Shown: positions 18,055 to 26,743, counted from the first letter of the stretch. The stretch: DNA of 64,000 bases from Candidatus Harpocratesius repetitus (GCA_021498095.1 JAIZWK010000001.1:652448-716447), one strand, 5' to 3'. Made by a program: numbers and translations. The notes: generated by a model not told the origin, from the letters alone.

Positions 18055-18759
18055 TTAAAAATTACTTTTTTGTCTATTTGAATTAAAAAATTCTTGTATT
18101 TCTGATAGTTTAGGGCGTCCATAATGGGTTGAATATTTCTGTTGATCTATAGTAATTTTTAAGAAATTTGCTAGTATATGCGCAGAAGCCCCCCAAATAT
18201 TATATTCACGACCTGAATTCTGATCTTGAAAATTAAAACTTAAAACATAATATTCTCTTCCATCATGGGTTTTAAAAGGAATTTCATCAAATTTTGGAAG
18301 GTGAATTAAGAATTTAAGAGGAATATTGACAATTTCATCTACTTCATTTTGGTTTAAAACAAAATCTCCCTTTTGAACATTTTTTTTTATAAAACCGACA
18401 AAGGGATATATGTTATAGCCGGTTAAAGTGGGAAGGTTATCAATTTTGCCCCAGATTTCAATGTTTTTTGGAGAGATTCCGATTTCTTCTTGAGTCTCTC
18501 GTAATGCAGTTTCTAGAAAATTAAAATCTTTTTTTTTATCAAATTTTCCCCCTGGAAAGCTCATTTCACCATTGTGGTGGTGCAATCGCTTAGATCTTGC
18601 AGTCATGATGATAAATAGATCTTCTTTTTGCTTAAATATTAAAATTAATACAGCAGCAGGAGTTAAATAAGGAAAATCCATGTTGTTTGCTTTATACTTT
18701 TGAATTTGATTTTTAATTCTCAAAAATAAATCAGAAGTGTCTGAAAAATTTTTACTCAT
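18055..18759 (-). CDS. Nudix hydrolase, CoA-pyrophosphatase-like
   Basis: About 234 residues. The Nudix box begins at PGGKFDKKKD and ends RETQEEIG (residues about 70-95), fitting G-x5-E-x7-REUxEExGU with a two-residue enlarged first spacer. The N-terminal TPAAVLILIF plus LFIIMTARSKRLHHHNGEMSFPGG is the UPF0035 signature of the NudL/CoAse subgroup, which cuts CoA and its derivatives into phosphopantetheine and 3',5'-ADP. The ATG at 18759 is preferred to a TTG one codon upstream. Its 5' end lies close to, and divergent from, the next small gene. Confidence 0.88.
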   Translation of the reverse strand: MSKNFSDTSDLFLRIKNQIQKYKANNMDFPYLTPAAVLILIFKQKEDLFIIMTARSKRLHHHNGEMSFPGGKFDKKKDFNFLETALRETQEEIGISPKNIEIWGKIDNLPTLTGYNIYPFVGFIKKNVQKGDFVLNQNEVDEIVNIPLKFLIHLPKFDEIPFKTHDGREYYVLSFNFQDQNSGREYNIWGASAHILANFLKITIDQQKYSTHYGRPKLSEIQEFFNSNRQKSNF

Positions 18760-18802
18760 CAACTATAATAGGTGTTTTTGCTTTATTACCATGTGGAAAA
18801 TT

Positions 18803-19129
18803 ATGCCGAAACAAAATCCTAAGCATCGAAAACCCATTACAGATCTTCCTAAAATGGGAATAAAGAAAACCACTGGCACTTGTGGAGTAGATAGATGTAG
18901 CAATCAGATAAAGCAACATGTTGCGAAAGCTAATATTGATAAATACTCTTCTCAATTGAAATGGGAATTGAAAGGAAGTGTAAAGAAGACTCGAAAAATT
19001 GGATTATGTAAAGAACACTATAAACAATACCGTAAGATTCAGAAGAAAGAAGAAAAATTTACTCGACCACGTGATTTCGGCCTAGAAAAAAAACCTTCTC
19101 GATATAAATCTAATGCTTTTCTGGAATAA
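18803..19129 (+). CDS. Small basic Cys/His protein, unknown
   Basis: 108 residues from the ATG at 18803 (another ATG lies four codons upstream). It is strongly basic, with a C-x4-C pair (CGVDRC) near residue 30 and C-x2-H (LCKEHY) near residue 75 that could together bind one zinc. Lys/Arg-rich ends suggest nucleic-acid or ribosome binding. Not recognised as a named family. It is divergent from the Nudix gene with a gap of about 40 bases, so promoters probably overlap. Confidence 0.6.
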   Translation: MPKQNPKHRKPITDLPKMGIKKTTGTCGVDRCSNQIKQHVAKANIDKYSSQLKWELKGSVKKTRKIGLCKEHYKQYRKIQKKEEKFTRPRDFGLEKKPSRYKSNAFLE

Positions 19130-19156
19130 TCGGATTTTTTATTTTTTTCTGCTTTA

Positions 19157-19303
19157 TTATCCAAACACTGGAAAAATAAATCCATTTGCAGCCATTTCTT
19201 CAAAATATTTTGATATTAACGATACTTGACCGTTTCGTAAACCAATCGCAATGAAAGTCGTAACGATCAACAATGCAATGATACTCATACCAATTTTACG
19301 CAT
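19157..19303 (-). CDS. 48-residue single-span membrane protein
   Basis: An open frame of 48 residues beginning MRKIGMSIIALLIVTTFIAI: a short basic start, one hydrophobic helix, then a polar tail ending FIFPVFG. The layout (basic start, one span, amphipathic tail) is that of a real small membrane protein rather than random sequence, and it fills an otherwise empty gap. No function can be assigned. Confidence 0.45.
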   Translation of the reverse strand: MRKIGMSIIALLIVTTFIAIGLRNGQVSLISKYFEEMAANGFIFPVFG

Positions 19304-19377
19304 ATCAATCCTATTTGTTTAAGAAGCTTTATATTTTTTATTTGGCGATTCTTGAAAAATAATAAAAAAATTGGTTT

Positions 19378-20295
19378 TTAAATCCAACGTGACTTTCGGG
19401 GTTGAGCATAATTATTTAAAATTTTAAGTCTATCTTCTTTATTTTCAATATCCTTCTCAATTTTCTTTTTTTGTTCATTATATTCGTTTTCATCAATCTC
19501 TCTCGCTTTGAATCGAGCCTGAATCATTTGGAGCTTATTACGGAGCCTTTTTTTCTCTGCTTTCTCTTTAGAAATCCAAATAATCACATTATCCCTTAAT
19601 TCTTGCAATTCTTCTTCACATTTTCGATATTCTGAAGAATATTCCAGTTTAAGTTGCTCATAGATCTCTTTTTTTACTTTTCGTCGTTTATACTGTCGTT
19701 TTAATTCAATTAATTGTTCTCGTTGAATTTCCATTTGATCTTCTAATTCATCCATTCGAAATTGTCCTTTTGGTCCTAATTTTTGACGGATTTCTTCTTC
19801 TTTACTCAATAATTCATCTTTAATTGATTTAAATGCTTGAAATTTCGCATTCATCTTTTTTGCATAATCTATATCATTTTCAAATCGAAATGAATCTAGT
19901 TCTTCTTTCAAATCTTGGAGTTTTGTTTTAAGTTTTTTCTTTTTACTTTCAATAACTGCCAACTCCATTTTAGCTTCAAGTTGTTCTACAATATTTTGGG
20001 GTAAATCGATTTTAGTCTGAAAACTTTCTGTTTTAGCTTTATTTTGATCTTTTTCTCCAATTTTAGATATATCTTTTACTTGAAATTCTGAGAGATTAGA
20101 AGATGAAGATGATCCTTTAATTACATTACTGTTGGAAGATCCAAGTTCTTTATCTAGTTCATCGCGCTCTTCAGCAGAATACTTTATTTTCGGCTCTGAT
20201 TTTTGAAGTTTTGAACCGCAAAATATACAGAATTTATCTGTATTCCTTACCATACGGCCACAGAATGGACATTGAATTTCTTGATATTTCGCCAT
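19378..20295 (-). CDS. Zinc-ribbon plus coiled-coil protein
   Basis: About 305 residues. The N-terminus holds one zinc ribbon, IQCPFCGRMVRNTDKFCIFCG (two C-x2-C pairs), then a Ser/Asn-rich linker, and from about residue 105 to the end a long, highly charged coiled coil. No membrane span. The ATG at 20295 is chosen because GGTGG stands eight bases upstream; a TTG five codons earlier is less likely. Such zinc-ribbon/coiled-coil proteins are frequent in Asgard genomes and might be scaffold or adaptor proteins, but no function is known. Confidence 0.7.
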   Translation of the reverse strand: MAKYQEIQCPFCGRMVRNTDKFCIFCGSKLQKSEPKIKYSAEERDELDKELGSSNSNVIKGSSSSSNLSEFQVKDISKIGEKDQNKAKTESFQTKIDLPQNIVEQLEAKMELAVIESKKKKLKTKLQDLKEELDSFRFENDIDYAKKMNAKFQAFKSIKDELLSKEEEIRQKLGPKGQFRMDELEDQMEIQREQLIELKRQYKRRKVKKEIYEQLKLEYSSEYRKCEEELQELRDNVIIWISKEKAEKKRLRNKLQMIQARFKAREIDENEYNEQKKKIEKDIENKEDRLKILNNYAQPRKSRWI

Positions 20296-20404
20296 TATTC
20301 TTTCCACCAATTTTATTAAATTAATTTCTCAATGTGAACTAATAGGTGATTGAATATTTAATATTTTTAGGAACCGATAATTATGTAAGTGGATACTGAA
20401 AAAA

Positions 20405-21880
20405 ATGAGCATACCTAACAAAAATTTAATTCCAATTCATATTGGATTAATGGGTCATATTGATGCTGGCAAAACCGCAATTGCTCGTTGTTTTACAGAA
20501 ATTATTTCAACTGCTGGACTGGATAAGCATTCTCAATCACAAGCGCGAGGGATCACAATTGATCTAGGATTCACATTTTTCCAATTAGAAAAATACATGA
20601 TTACTCTAGTGGATGCTCCAGGTCATGCAGATTTAATTAAAAGTGTTGTGAGTGCAGCAAAAATTATCGATATGGCGATTCTTGTAATAGATGCAACAAA
20701 AGGACCTCAAGTGCAAACAGGAGAACACTTACTGATTCTTGATATGTTGAAAATTCCGCATGTATTTGTATTGATAAATAAAATTGATCTAATTGCTCAA
20801 GCTAAAATTGCTGAATTACAAGAAAAAATACTGAAAATTTTTCAAAAAACTCGATATCATAATAAAATTTCCGTTTTTCCTGTATCTGCAAAAAAAAATA
20901 AAGGATTTGATGCTGTAAAAGGTTATCTTTTAGAATATTTACATCAAAACCCCATTTTTCGAGACAAATCACCCCCTTTTAAATTTCTTTTCGATCATCA
21001 TTTTTTCATTAAAGGAAAGGGAACAATTTTAACAGGAACTGTAATTACTGGTTCACGAAAAGTTGGTGAAGAGATAACAATTTTACCTTTAAATCAAAAG
21101 TATAGAATTAAATCGATGCAAAAATGGAAAACTCCAGTAAATGAAATTAAAGCAGGAGATCGATGTGGAATTGCCGTTAAAGGTTTAAATCCAGACTCAG
21201 TTCATAGAGGTGCCATTGCTGTTGATGATGTTAATCATTTTATCTGTACAAAAATTTTATTAGTTGATGTTCTTATTAACGATTTCTTTATTCAAACATG
21301 TAGATTTGGCCAACATTTAACAATCGTTCATAATATGAGAATTCATAATGCTAAAATTTATCCTATTACTAAAATTCGTACAGACGATTCTGTGCTATTT
21401 AAATATCTCCCACATTCTGCAGAAAAAAAACACTTTCAAGCAATAATTTGGTTTGAAAATGAAGCCTTTTTTCAAGAAAATGATAAACTTTTATTAATGA
21501 GGATGGATCTTCCTCCTAAGCAACTTCGAATCGTTGGAGTTGCTGAATTTTACTTAAGTCTGAATCTGCCAATTGAAATTTTTAGAGAAAAAATAAAAAC
21601 TGGAAAAGTAATCAAGCCAGATTATTCATTGAATAGTGTTATTGTATCTGGATTGGCACAATCTCTAATTGGTGCTCAAACAATTATAAATCACAAACTT
21701 GAATATCCTTTTATTAAAATAAAGGCGCCATTTGGGACAAAAGGTTATGTTGAAGTTATCTATGATTCTAATTACTTCACTCAAACATCAAATAAAGAAA
21801 AGATTTTAACTGAATTGCCTGTTATATTGAAGATCTTAAAACCTTTTAATCTTGATTTCAAGAAATCCTATCGTTTTTAA
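20405..21880 (+). CDS. selB: Selenocysteine-specific elongation factor SelB (eEFSec-like)
   Basis: 491 residues. Translational GTPase motifs: G1 GHIDAGKT at 17-24, G2 Thr in QARGITID near 47-53, G3 DAPGH at 70-74, G4 NKID at 125-128, and G5-like SAKKN near 160. The stretch KHSQSQARGITIDLGFTFF is, from memory, closely similar to the same region of eukaryotic eEFSec and archaeal SelB and differs from EF-1A or aIF2-gamma. Domains II and III follow (GKGTILTGTVITGS), then a C-terminal domain. SelB delivers Sec-tRNA to recoded UGA codons, so this organism should make selenoproteins. Other selenocysteine genes are not in the window. Confidence 0.88.
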   Translation: MSIPNKNLIPIHIGLMGHIDAGKTAIARCFTEIISTAGLDKHSQSQARGITIDLGFTFFQLEKYMITLVDAPGHADLIKSVVSAAKIIDMAILVIDATKGPQVQTGEHLLILDMLKIPHVFVLINKIDLIAQAKIAELQEKILKIFQKTRYHNKISVFPVSAKKNKGFDAVKGYLLEYLHQNPIFRDKSPPFKFLFDHHFFIKGKGTILTGTVITGSRKVGEEITILPLNQKYRIKSMQKWKTPVNEIKAGDRCGIAVKGLNPDSVHRGAIAVDDVNHFICTKILLVDVLINDFFIQTCRFGQHLTIVHNMRIHNAKIYPITKIRTDDSVLFKYLPHSAEKKHFQAIIWFENEAFFQENDKLLLMRMDLPPKQLRIVGVAEFYLSLNLPIEIFREKIKTGKVIKPDYSLNSVIVSGLAQSLIGAQTIINHKLEYPFIKIKAPFGTKGYVEVIYDSNYFTQTSNKEKILTELPVILKILKPFNLDFKKSYRF

Positions 21881-22293
21881 TAATTTGCTTCACCAATAGC
21901 AATATTACTTAATAATTCTGTTAATTTTGTATAATATTTGCTTAATCTATGAAAATAATAACCCAATTTAGAAATACGTTTACTATGAGACAATAACATA
22001 AATTTACTATCATCTGAAGTAGTTATTATTGTATAACCGTCTTCACCAGTAATGACAATTTGACTTAATTTTCCATACCTTAAACCTTCAGAAACTTTAG
22101 ATGCTAAGGAAACTAATGTTGCTGGGGATGCAGAATGTTGATCGACATCTGTTCGTGCATGAGTAGAACTTGCGATCCGTAAACCTGTTTTTGTAACTAA
22201 AGCAGTCCCTTCTAAATCTGTAGAACTTTCTAACGCTTCAAGCATACGATGAAGATCAATTTGTAAATCTTTATCCAGATCAATTTCCGACAT
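21877..22293 (-). CDS. Roadblock/LC7 domain protein
   Basis: 138 residues forming a single Roadblock/LC7 domain: LHRMLEALESSTDLEGTALV, then GLRIASSTH, LVSLASKVSEGLRYGKLSQI and GYTIITTSDDSKFMLLS. These dimeric domains bind small GTPases; MglB activates MglA in bacteria, and Asgard archaea have many copies. It could pair with the small GTPase encoded near 2.2-2.9 kb, but no physical link is shown. Its 3' end overlaps the selB 3' end by a few bases, tail to tail. Confidence 0.88.
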   Translation of the reverse strand: MSEIDLDKDLQIDLHRMLEALESSTDLEGTALVTKTGLRIASSTHARTDVDQHSASPATLVSLASKVSEGLRYGKLSQIVITGEDGYTIITTSDDSKFMLLSHSKRISKLGYYFHRLSKYYTKLTELLSNIAIGEANY

Positions 22294-22422
22294 CTATAAT
22301 CCACTAGGTTAATTCATACTTTAATTATTTTTCCCTACAAAAAAATTTTTGATCTTTTCTTAAATAGTATAGGATAAGTTACCCAATCTTTTTAAATGAT
22401 CTTAATCAAAAGATCTTGAATA

Positions 22423-24339
22423 ATGAAGAACATGCATAAATTTGGCTATATTTTTCTAATTTGTTTAGTAATGATGAACATTATTCATCAACTACCAGCA
22501 TCGTTGGCCATTGATAAAGAAAACCATCTAAAAGTAGATGATATGGAATATAATTTTAGTTATATCATTACTTCATCAAATGGTGAAGTCTATTTCTATC
22601 CCATTGGGATGGTTTCTACTGAAGTAGGTGGCAAAATTCGGTTAGATTTTACCGGATTCTATGATGAGTGGGGAACAGAACAACCATTTTATAATGTGAG
22701 TTTTTATTATAGTGATGGTCGTTTGAATTCAACAGTTGTGAATGTTTCTCAATCTACAATCGGAATGAATTTAATCTTGGGTTTTGGTGGATTTTCCCCC
22801 AATATTTTAAGTGATACCGATTGGGATGCTCAAGATATCTTAGCGCGTTCTGTTGCTAATGCACCTTCAAGTGCATCATGGCCCGGATTAAATGGTACCT
22901 TAAACATTACTTCTGAATATGGAAGACATGTTTATGAATATCAGCAGAATCCTGCAAATGGAACACAAGAAACTCGGTTGGTTTATGAAGAGTCTTCTGG
23001 TTTACTATATGAATTTTCTTCTAAATTTGAAGGTTACCAGTTAAGTGCTTCTTTATTACCCGTATCTCATATTGAATACACTATTACTTCATCAAATGGT
23101 GAAGTCTATTTCTATCCCATTGGGATGGTTTCTACTGAAGTAGGTGGCAAAATTCGGTTAGATTTTACCGGATTCTATGATGAGTGGGGAACGGAACAAC
23201 CATTTTATAATGTGAGTTTTTATTATAGTGATGGTCGTTTGAATTCAACAGTTGTGAATGTTTCTCAATCTACAATCGGAATGAATTTAATCTTGGGTTT
23301 TGGTGGATTTTCCCCCAATATTTTAAGTGATACCGATTGGGATGCTCAAGATATCTTAGCGCGTTCTGTTGCTAATGCACCTTCAAGTGCATCATGGCCC
23401 GGATTAAATGGTACCTTAAACATTACTTCTGAATATGGAAGACATGTTTATGAATATCAACAGAATCCTGCAAATGGAACACAAGAAACTCGGTTGGTTT
23501 ATGAAGAGTCTTCTGGTTTACTATATGAATTTTCATCTAAATTTGAAGGTTACCAGTTAAGTGCTTCTTTATTGCCTGTATCTCATATTGAATACACAAT
23601 TACTTCATCAAATGGTGAAGTCTATTTCTATCCCATTGGGATGGTTTCTACTGAAGTAGGTGGCAAAATTCGGTTAGATTTTACCGGATTCTATGATGAG
23701 TGGGGAACAGAACAACCATTTTATAATGTGAGTTTTTATTATAGTGATGGTCGTTTGAATTCAACAGTTGTGAATGTTTCTCAATCTACTATCGGAATGA
23801 ATTTAATCTTGGGTTTTGGTGGATTTTCCCCCAATATTTTAAGTGATACCGATTGGGATGCTCAAGATATCTTAGCGCGTTCTGTTGCTAATGCACCTTC
23901 AAGTGCATCATGGCCCGGATTAAATGGTACCTTAAACATTACTTCTGAATATGGAAGACATGTTTATGAATATCAACAGAATCCTGCAAATGGAACACAA
24001 GAAACTCGGTTGGTTTATGAAGAGTCTTCTGGTTTACTATATGAATTTTCATCTAAATTTGCAAATTATTCTCTTGATGGAATTCTTTATTTTGAGTCTC
24101 AACCTCCATATTTAAATTCCCATCTAAATTTGCAAATAATTACTACATCTGACGATAATAATACTACAGATGACACAACTTCAGATGATACAACTTCAGA
24201 TGACACAACTTCAGATAATGATGATATTGATCAAGAAAAACCTTATGGAATCCCTTCATACTCAACAACAGGAATATTTGTAATCGCATTATTTATGATT
24301 ATAATGCTAAAAAAACAAGTTAATTTTAAAAAAGATTAA
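22423..24339 (+). CDS. Surface protein of three near-identical 172-residue repeats
   Basis: 638 residues. A signal peptide (FGYIFLICLVMMNIIHQLPASLA) is followed by three copies of one domain beginning ITSSNGEVYFYPIGMVS and ending near GLLYEFSSKF. Then comes a Thr/Asp stalk (repeated TSDD) and a C-terminal membrane helix (TGIFVIALFMIIMLKK). The domain is not recognised; it is rich in beta-strand residues and N-x-S/T sites. Repeats are almost identical even at synonymous positions. It is probably a membrane-anchored adhesin or coat protein, paired with the DUF4430 gene 11 bases downstream. Confidence 0.75.
   Translation: MKNMHKFGYIFLICLVMMNIIHQLPASLAIDKENHLKVDDMEYNFSYIITSSNGEVYFYPIGMVSTEVGGKIRLDFTGFYDEWGTEQPFYNVSFYYSDGRLNSTVVNVSQSTIGMNLILGFGGFSPNILSDTDWDAQDILARSVANAPSSASWPGLNGTLNITSEYGRHVYEYQQNPANGTQETRLVYEESSGLLYEFSSKFEGYQLSASLLPVSHIEYTITSSNGEVYFYPIGMVSTEVGGKIRLDFTGFYDEWGTEQPFYNVSFYYSDGRLNSTVVNVSQSTIGMNLILGFGGFSPNILSDTDWDAQDILARSVANAPSSASWPGLNGTLNITSEYGRHVYEYQQNPANGTQETRLVYEESSGLLYEFSSKFEGYQLSASLLPVSHIEYTITSSNGEVYFYPIGMVSTEVGGKIRLDFTGFYDEWGTEQPFYNVSFYYSDGRLNSTVVNVSQSTIGMNLILGFGGFSPNILSDTDWDAQDILARSVANAPSSASWPGLNGTLNITSEYGRHVYEYQQNPANGTQETRLVYEESSGLLYEFSSKFANYSLDGILYFESQPPYLNSHLNLQIITTSDDNNTTDDTTSDDTTSDDTTSDNDDIDQEKPYGIPSYSTTGIFVIALFMIIMLKKQVNFKKD
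22567..24060 (+). repeat. Three direct repeats, 516-bp period
   Basis: Units start at 22567, 23083 and 23599, exactly 516 bp (172 codons) apart. The third lacks only the linker to the next unit. By eye only a handful of bases differ between copies, and some of these are synonymous, so the copies are recent duplicates or are kept alike by gene conversion. Confidence 0.92.
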
Positions 24340-24350
24340 GGGATATCTTT

Positions 24351-24839
24351 ATGGAATCAAAAGGAAAATCTAAAAATATTAAAAATATTTTAATTTTAAG
24401 TTTTTTTTTCTTTATTGTTATCAGTCTTTCATTTATTCTTCCATCTATTTTACAAAATGATGAGAATATCGAAGAAAAATCTAAAAATTCAATTATTAAA
24501 TATGATCCTTTACTACATTTTCGAAATATTAGTCTTACAGTTGATTTTAATAATGGGACTATTGATATCCATAAGAATTTAACTATTTGGAAAAACTCCA
24601 GCACTGTTTATGATTTATTAACTATATTTTATAAAGTAGGTTATGATAGTTATTCATTTGGGATTATAATAACCTCAATTGAAGGAAAAAAAAATGATGT
24701 AAATGCAAATACATTTTGGTTTTTCTGGGTAAATGAAGAATATTCAATGTTAGGGGCTTCTTCAGTTTATTTAAATGATTCTGATTCTGTTTTTTGGGCG
24801 TATAGAAATGCAAATGAAGTTCAAGATTTCAAATTTTAG
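24351..24839 (+). CDS. DUF4430 domain membrane-anchored protein
   Basis: 162 residues. One N-terminal hydrophobic helix (ILILSFFFFIVISLSFILP) serves as signal or anchor. The rest matches DUF4430: LTVDFNNGTIDIHKNLTIW, TVYDLLTIFYKVGYDS, IITSIEGK, FWFFWVNEEYSMLGASSVYLNDSDSVFWAYR. This fold also forms the C-terminal domain of cobalamin carriers such as intrinsic factor and is found in many secreted prokaryotic proteins. It lies 11 bases after the triple-repeat protein, so the two probably act together at the surface. Ends with TAG. Confidence 0.8.
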   Translation: MESKGKSKNIKNILILSFFFFIVISLSFILPSILQNDENIEEKSKNSIIKYDPLLHFRNISLTVDFNNGTIDIHKNLTIWKNSSTVYDLLTIFYKVGYDSYSFGIIITSIEGKKNDVNANTFWFFWVNEEYSMLGASSVYLNDSDSVFWAYRNANEVQDFKF

Positions 24840-24842
24840 AAA

Positions 24843-25799
24843 TTAATCATGATTAATTTTTTTTTTAAATTGAATAAATATATCAGGATAATGATATCCA
24901 CAAATACAACGAGTAGAAAATAGATCAGTATCAATTTGACATTCAGGACAAAATTTTTTATTACATCTTTCACAAAATGTTCCAAAACTAAATTTGTTTT
25001 TACATCTGGGACAAAAATTAAAATTTTTTTCTGAGGAACTAAAGGATTTTTTAGGTTTTATCGTTGGTTCTTTTGATTCAATCATTTTTACATTTTTGAT
25101 AAATTCCTTTTCTGCATTTTCATCTAATTTTCCTTCTTCATTTTGTAAATATAGAGGAATAGGTGCTTCAAATTTTAAATTTGTTTGATTTACCCAATTT
25201 TGTAATTTATTTATTCTTTTTTGGTGTAAAATCTGAAAATCTTGATAAAGTGCTTCAGAAATAAATTTCTTTGGATGTTTGTCTTTAATTACCGCTTTAA
25301 ATTTATTAGACTCAATGATTTTCTCCCATTTTTGATCGAAAAATCTATTTGGCAGAAAAACTATACTGAATAAAATAAATATATAAAGAATTGTAAAAAG
25401 AATAAATATTATTGCACTCCATTTTAAAATTATTATGTAATTAAGAAATAGTATTGTACTGAAAAAGAAGAGTAAGGGACCTAAGAAAATAAAGGCTCTA
25501 GTGATTTTTAGGCTTTTTTGAGCAAAAGGCTTCAAATTTAAGAAACAATATACGCAAAGTAAATTAGACCTGCATTCTTTACATGTGGGAAGACCGCAAT
25601 GAATGCATTTATTTGTAATTTGCATAGGTGAAATTGGATTTCCACAAATTTTGCAAAAAACTATGTCATCATTTGTTATTTTTGAGTTTAAATTTTCAAG
25701 ATTTTTTTGTTGAATTTCATTTTCTATCTGAGAATAGATAGATTCCCACATTTTTTCTTCAGTTTTTTCTTTTAGCAAACTGTTTTTTTTTTCAACCAT
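24843..25799 (-). CDS. Membrane protein with two cytosolic zinc-finger clusters
   Basis: About 318 residues. After a helical N-terminus, residues about 48-88 hold a Cys-rich module (FCKICGNPISPM, KCIHCGLPTCKEC, LLCVYC) resembling a B-box/RING-like double zinc site. Two adjacent membrane helices follow (AFIFLGPLLFFFSTILFL and IIFILFTILYIFILFSIVFL), then a charged region, and a second Cys cluster near the C-terminus (NFCPRCKNKF, FCERCNKKFCPEC, CICGYHYP). The two metal clusters on both sides of a membrane hairpin recall membrane-bound RING-type proteins, but no E3 activity can be claimed. Start at ATG 25799 rather than an upstream TTG. Confidence 0.65.
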   Translation of the reverse strand: MVEKKNSLLKEKTEEKMWESIYSQIENEIQQKNLENLNSKITNDDIVFCKICGNPISPMQITNKCIHCGLPTCKECRSNLLCVYCFLNLKPFAQKSLKITRAFIFLGPLLFFFSTILFLNYIIILKWSAIIFILFTILYIFILFSIVFLPNRFFDQKWEKIIESNKFKAVIKDKHPKKFISEALYQDFQILHQKRINKLQNWVNQTNLKFEAPIPLYLQNEEGKLDENAEKEFIKNVKMIESKEPTIKPKKSFSSSEKNFNFCPRCKNKFSFGTFCERCNKKFCPECQIDTDLFSTRCICGYHYPDIFIQFKKKINHD

Positions 25800-25814
25800 T
25801 TTTGCCCAATTCAA

Positions 25815-26094
25815 ATCTTACGTGATTACTTAAAAAAGTTGCATCCAGAAAAACAATAGAAAAAATTTTTTACTTTCACTCACCTCTCTTGATTATTAAT
25901 GTGTCCTATTTTCACTGATCTGGAATGGTTCTTTTCTAGGACGAAAAAAAATAATACGAAATCATTAACAATAATGATTAATGAAATCAAAGTTATAGTT
26001 ACACCGAGATTAGACCACAGAAATTCAAAAAATAGGATTTTTCTTTTTAATTTTTTGCAAAAATTCAATAAACTCATAAGGTGGTTCTTTATTT
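25815..26094. other. Intergenic, no confident gene
   Basis: About 280 bases. Both strands have open frames of 65-69 codons; the minus-strand one contains a hydrophobic stretch but lacks a ribosome binding site. I do not call either. Confidence 0.3.
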
Positions 26095-26343
26095 TTGTCG
26101 GAAAATAATCTTTTAAATATGATTTTTTATGGAGATCATTTTATTGAAATCAGTGGGTATATAGAATCAATCGGAAATAATTTTATTAAAATTCGAATTG
26201 AAAATTCTGGAAGATGCATTTTTATCCCTATTTTTTTCCTAAAAAATAATGAGGCAATAAGAGTAGGTGATTTCAACAAGATTTTTGTACCAGAATGGTT
26301 TGTTCGTAAACAAAGAATTAAAAAATTAGGAAAAATTACGTAA
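26095..26343 (+). CDS. Small hypothetical protein, TTG start
   Basis: 82 residues, not recognised. The sequence MIFYGDHFIEISGYIESIGNNFIKIRIEN and later IRVGDFNKIFVPEWFVRK looks like a small beta-barrel (OB or SH3-like) with a basic tail. A Shine-Dalgarno-like AAGGTGG (26078-26084) lies 10 bases before TTG 26095, which supports this start; an ATG eight codons in is the alternative. Its 3' end overlaps that of the HIT gene. Confidence 0.55.
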   Translation: MSENNLLNMIFYGDHFIEISGYIESIGNNFIKIRIENSGRCIFIPIFFLKNNEAIRVGDFNKIFVPEWFVRKQRIKKLGKIT

Positions 26344-26743
26344 AAAGCTTGAAAATTGCATCTAATTTATCAGAAGTTGCTTGAATAGGATCTTTCTTGA
26401 ATTGTGGGAAATTATCATTTTCATATCTTGGAACAATATGAAAATGTGCATGGGGAACAATTTGCCCTGCAACTTCAAAGTTATTTTGGATTAAATTGAA
26501 ACCTTTTACCTTAAGTTTTTCCATAATAAGCTTAGAAACCTTTTGAATATCCTCAAAAAAACCACCCATTATATCTTTTGGCATATCTATTAAGTTGTAG
26601 AAGTGTTTTTTAGGAATAACAACTGTATGTCCTCTTGTAGCAGGGGCTATATCCAATATTGCTACAGAAAAATTTGATTCATATATAATTCTTGCAGGAA
26701 TTTCTTTTTTAACAATTTTACAAAAAATACAATCTGTTTCCAT
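26336..26743 (-). CDS. HIT family nucleotide hydrolase (Hint-like)
   Basis: 135 residues. N-terminal CIFCKIVKKEIPA is the usual Hint zinc-binding start (C-x2-C). RGHTVVIPKKHF follows, and the catalytic histidine triad PHAHFHIVP stands near residue 100. Such proteins hydrolyse AMP-linked substrates, for example adenosine phosphoramidates or aminoacyl-adenylates. The ATG at 26743 is chosen because GGTGA lies seven bases upstream; an earlier ATG eight codons up lacks this. Confidence 0.92.
   Translation of the reverse strand: METDCIFCKIVKKEIPARIIYESNFSVAILDIAPATRGHTVVIPKKHFYNLIDMPKDIMGGFFEDIQKVSKLIMEKLKVKGFNLIQNNFEVAGQIVPHAHFHIVPRYENDNFPQFKKDPIQATSDKLDAIFKLFT

Noticed and set aside
20405..24339. 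tRNA-Sec, SECIS elements or UGA-containing genes near selB
   Set aside because: I looked by eye for a long-armed tRNA and for frames interrupted by a single TGA and found none that I could support.
25880..26077. 65-residue minus-strand frame with one hydrophobic segment
   Set aside because: No ribosome binding site, and a similarly long frame exists on the opposite strand; A+T-rich sequence makes hydrophobic frames by chance.
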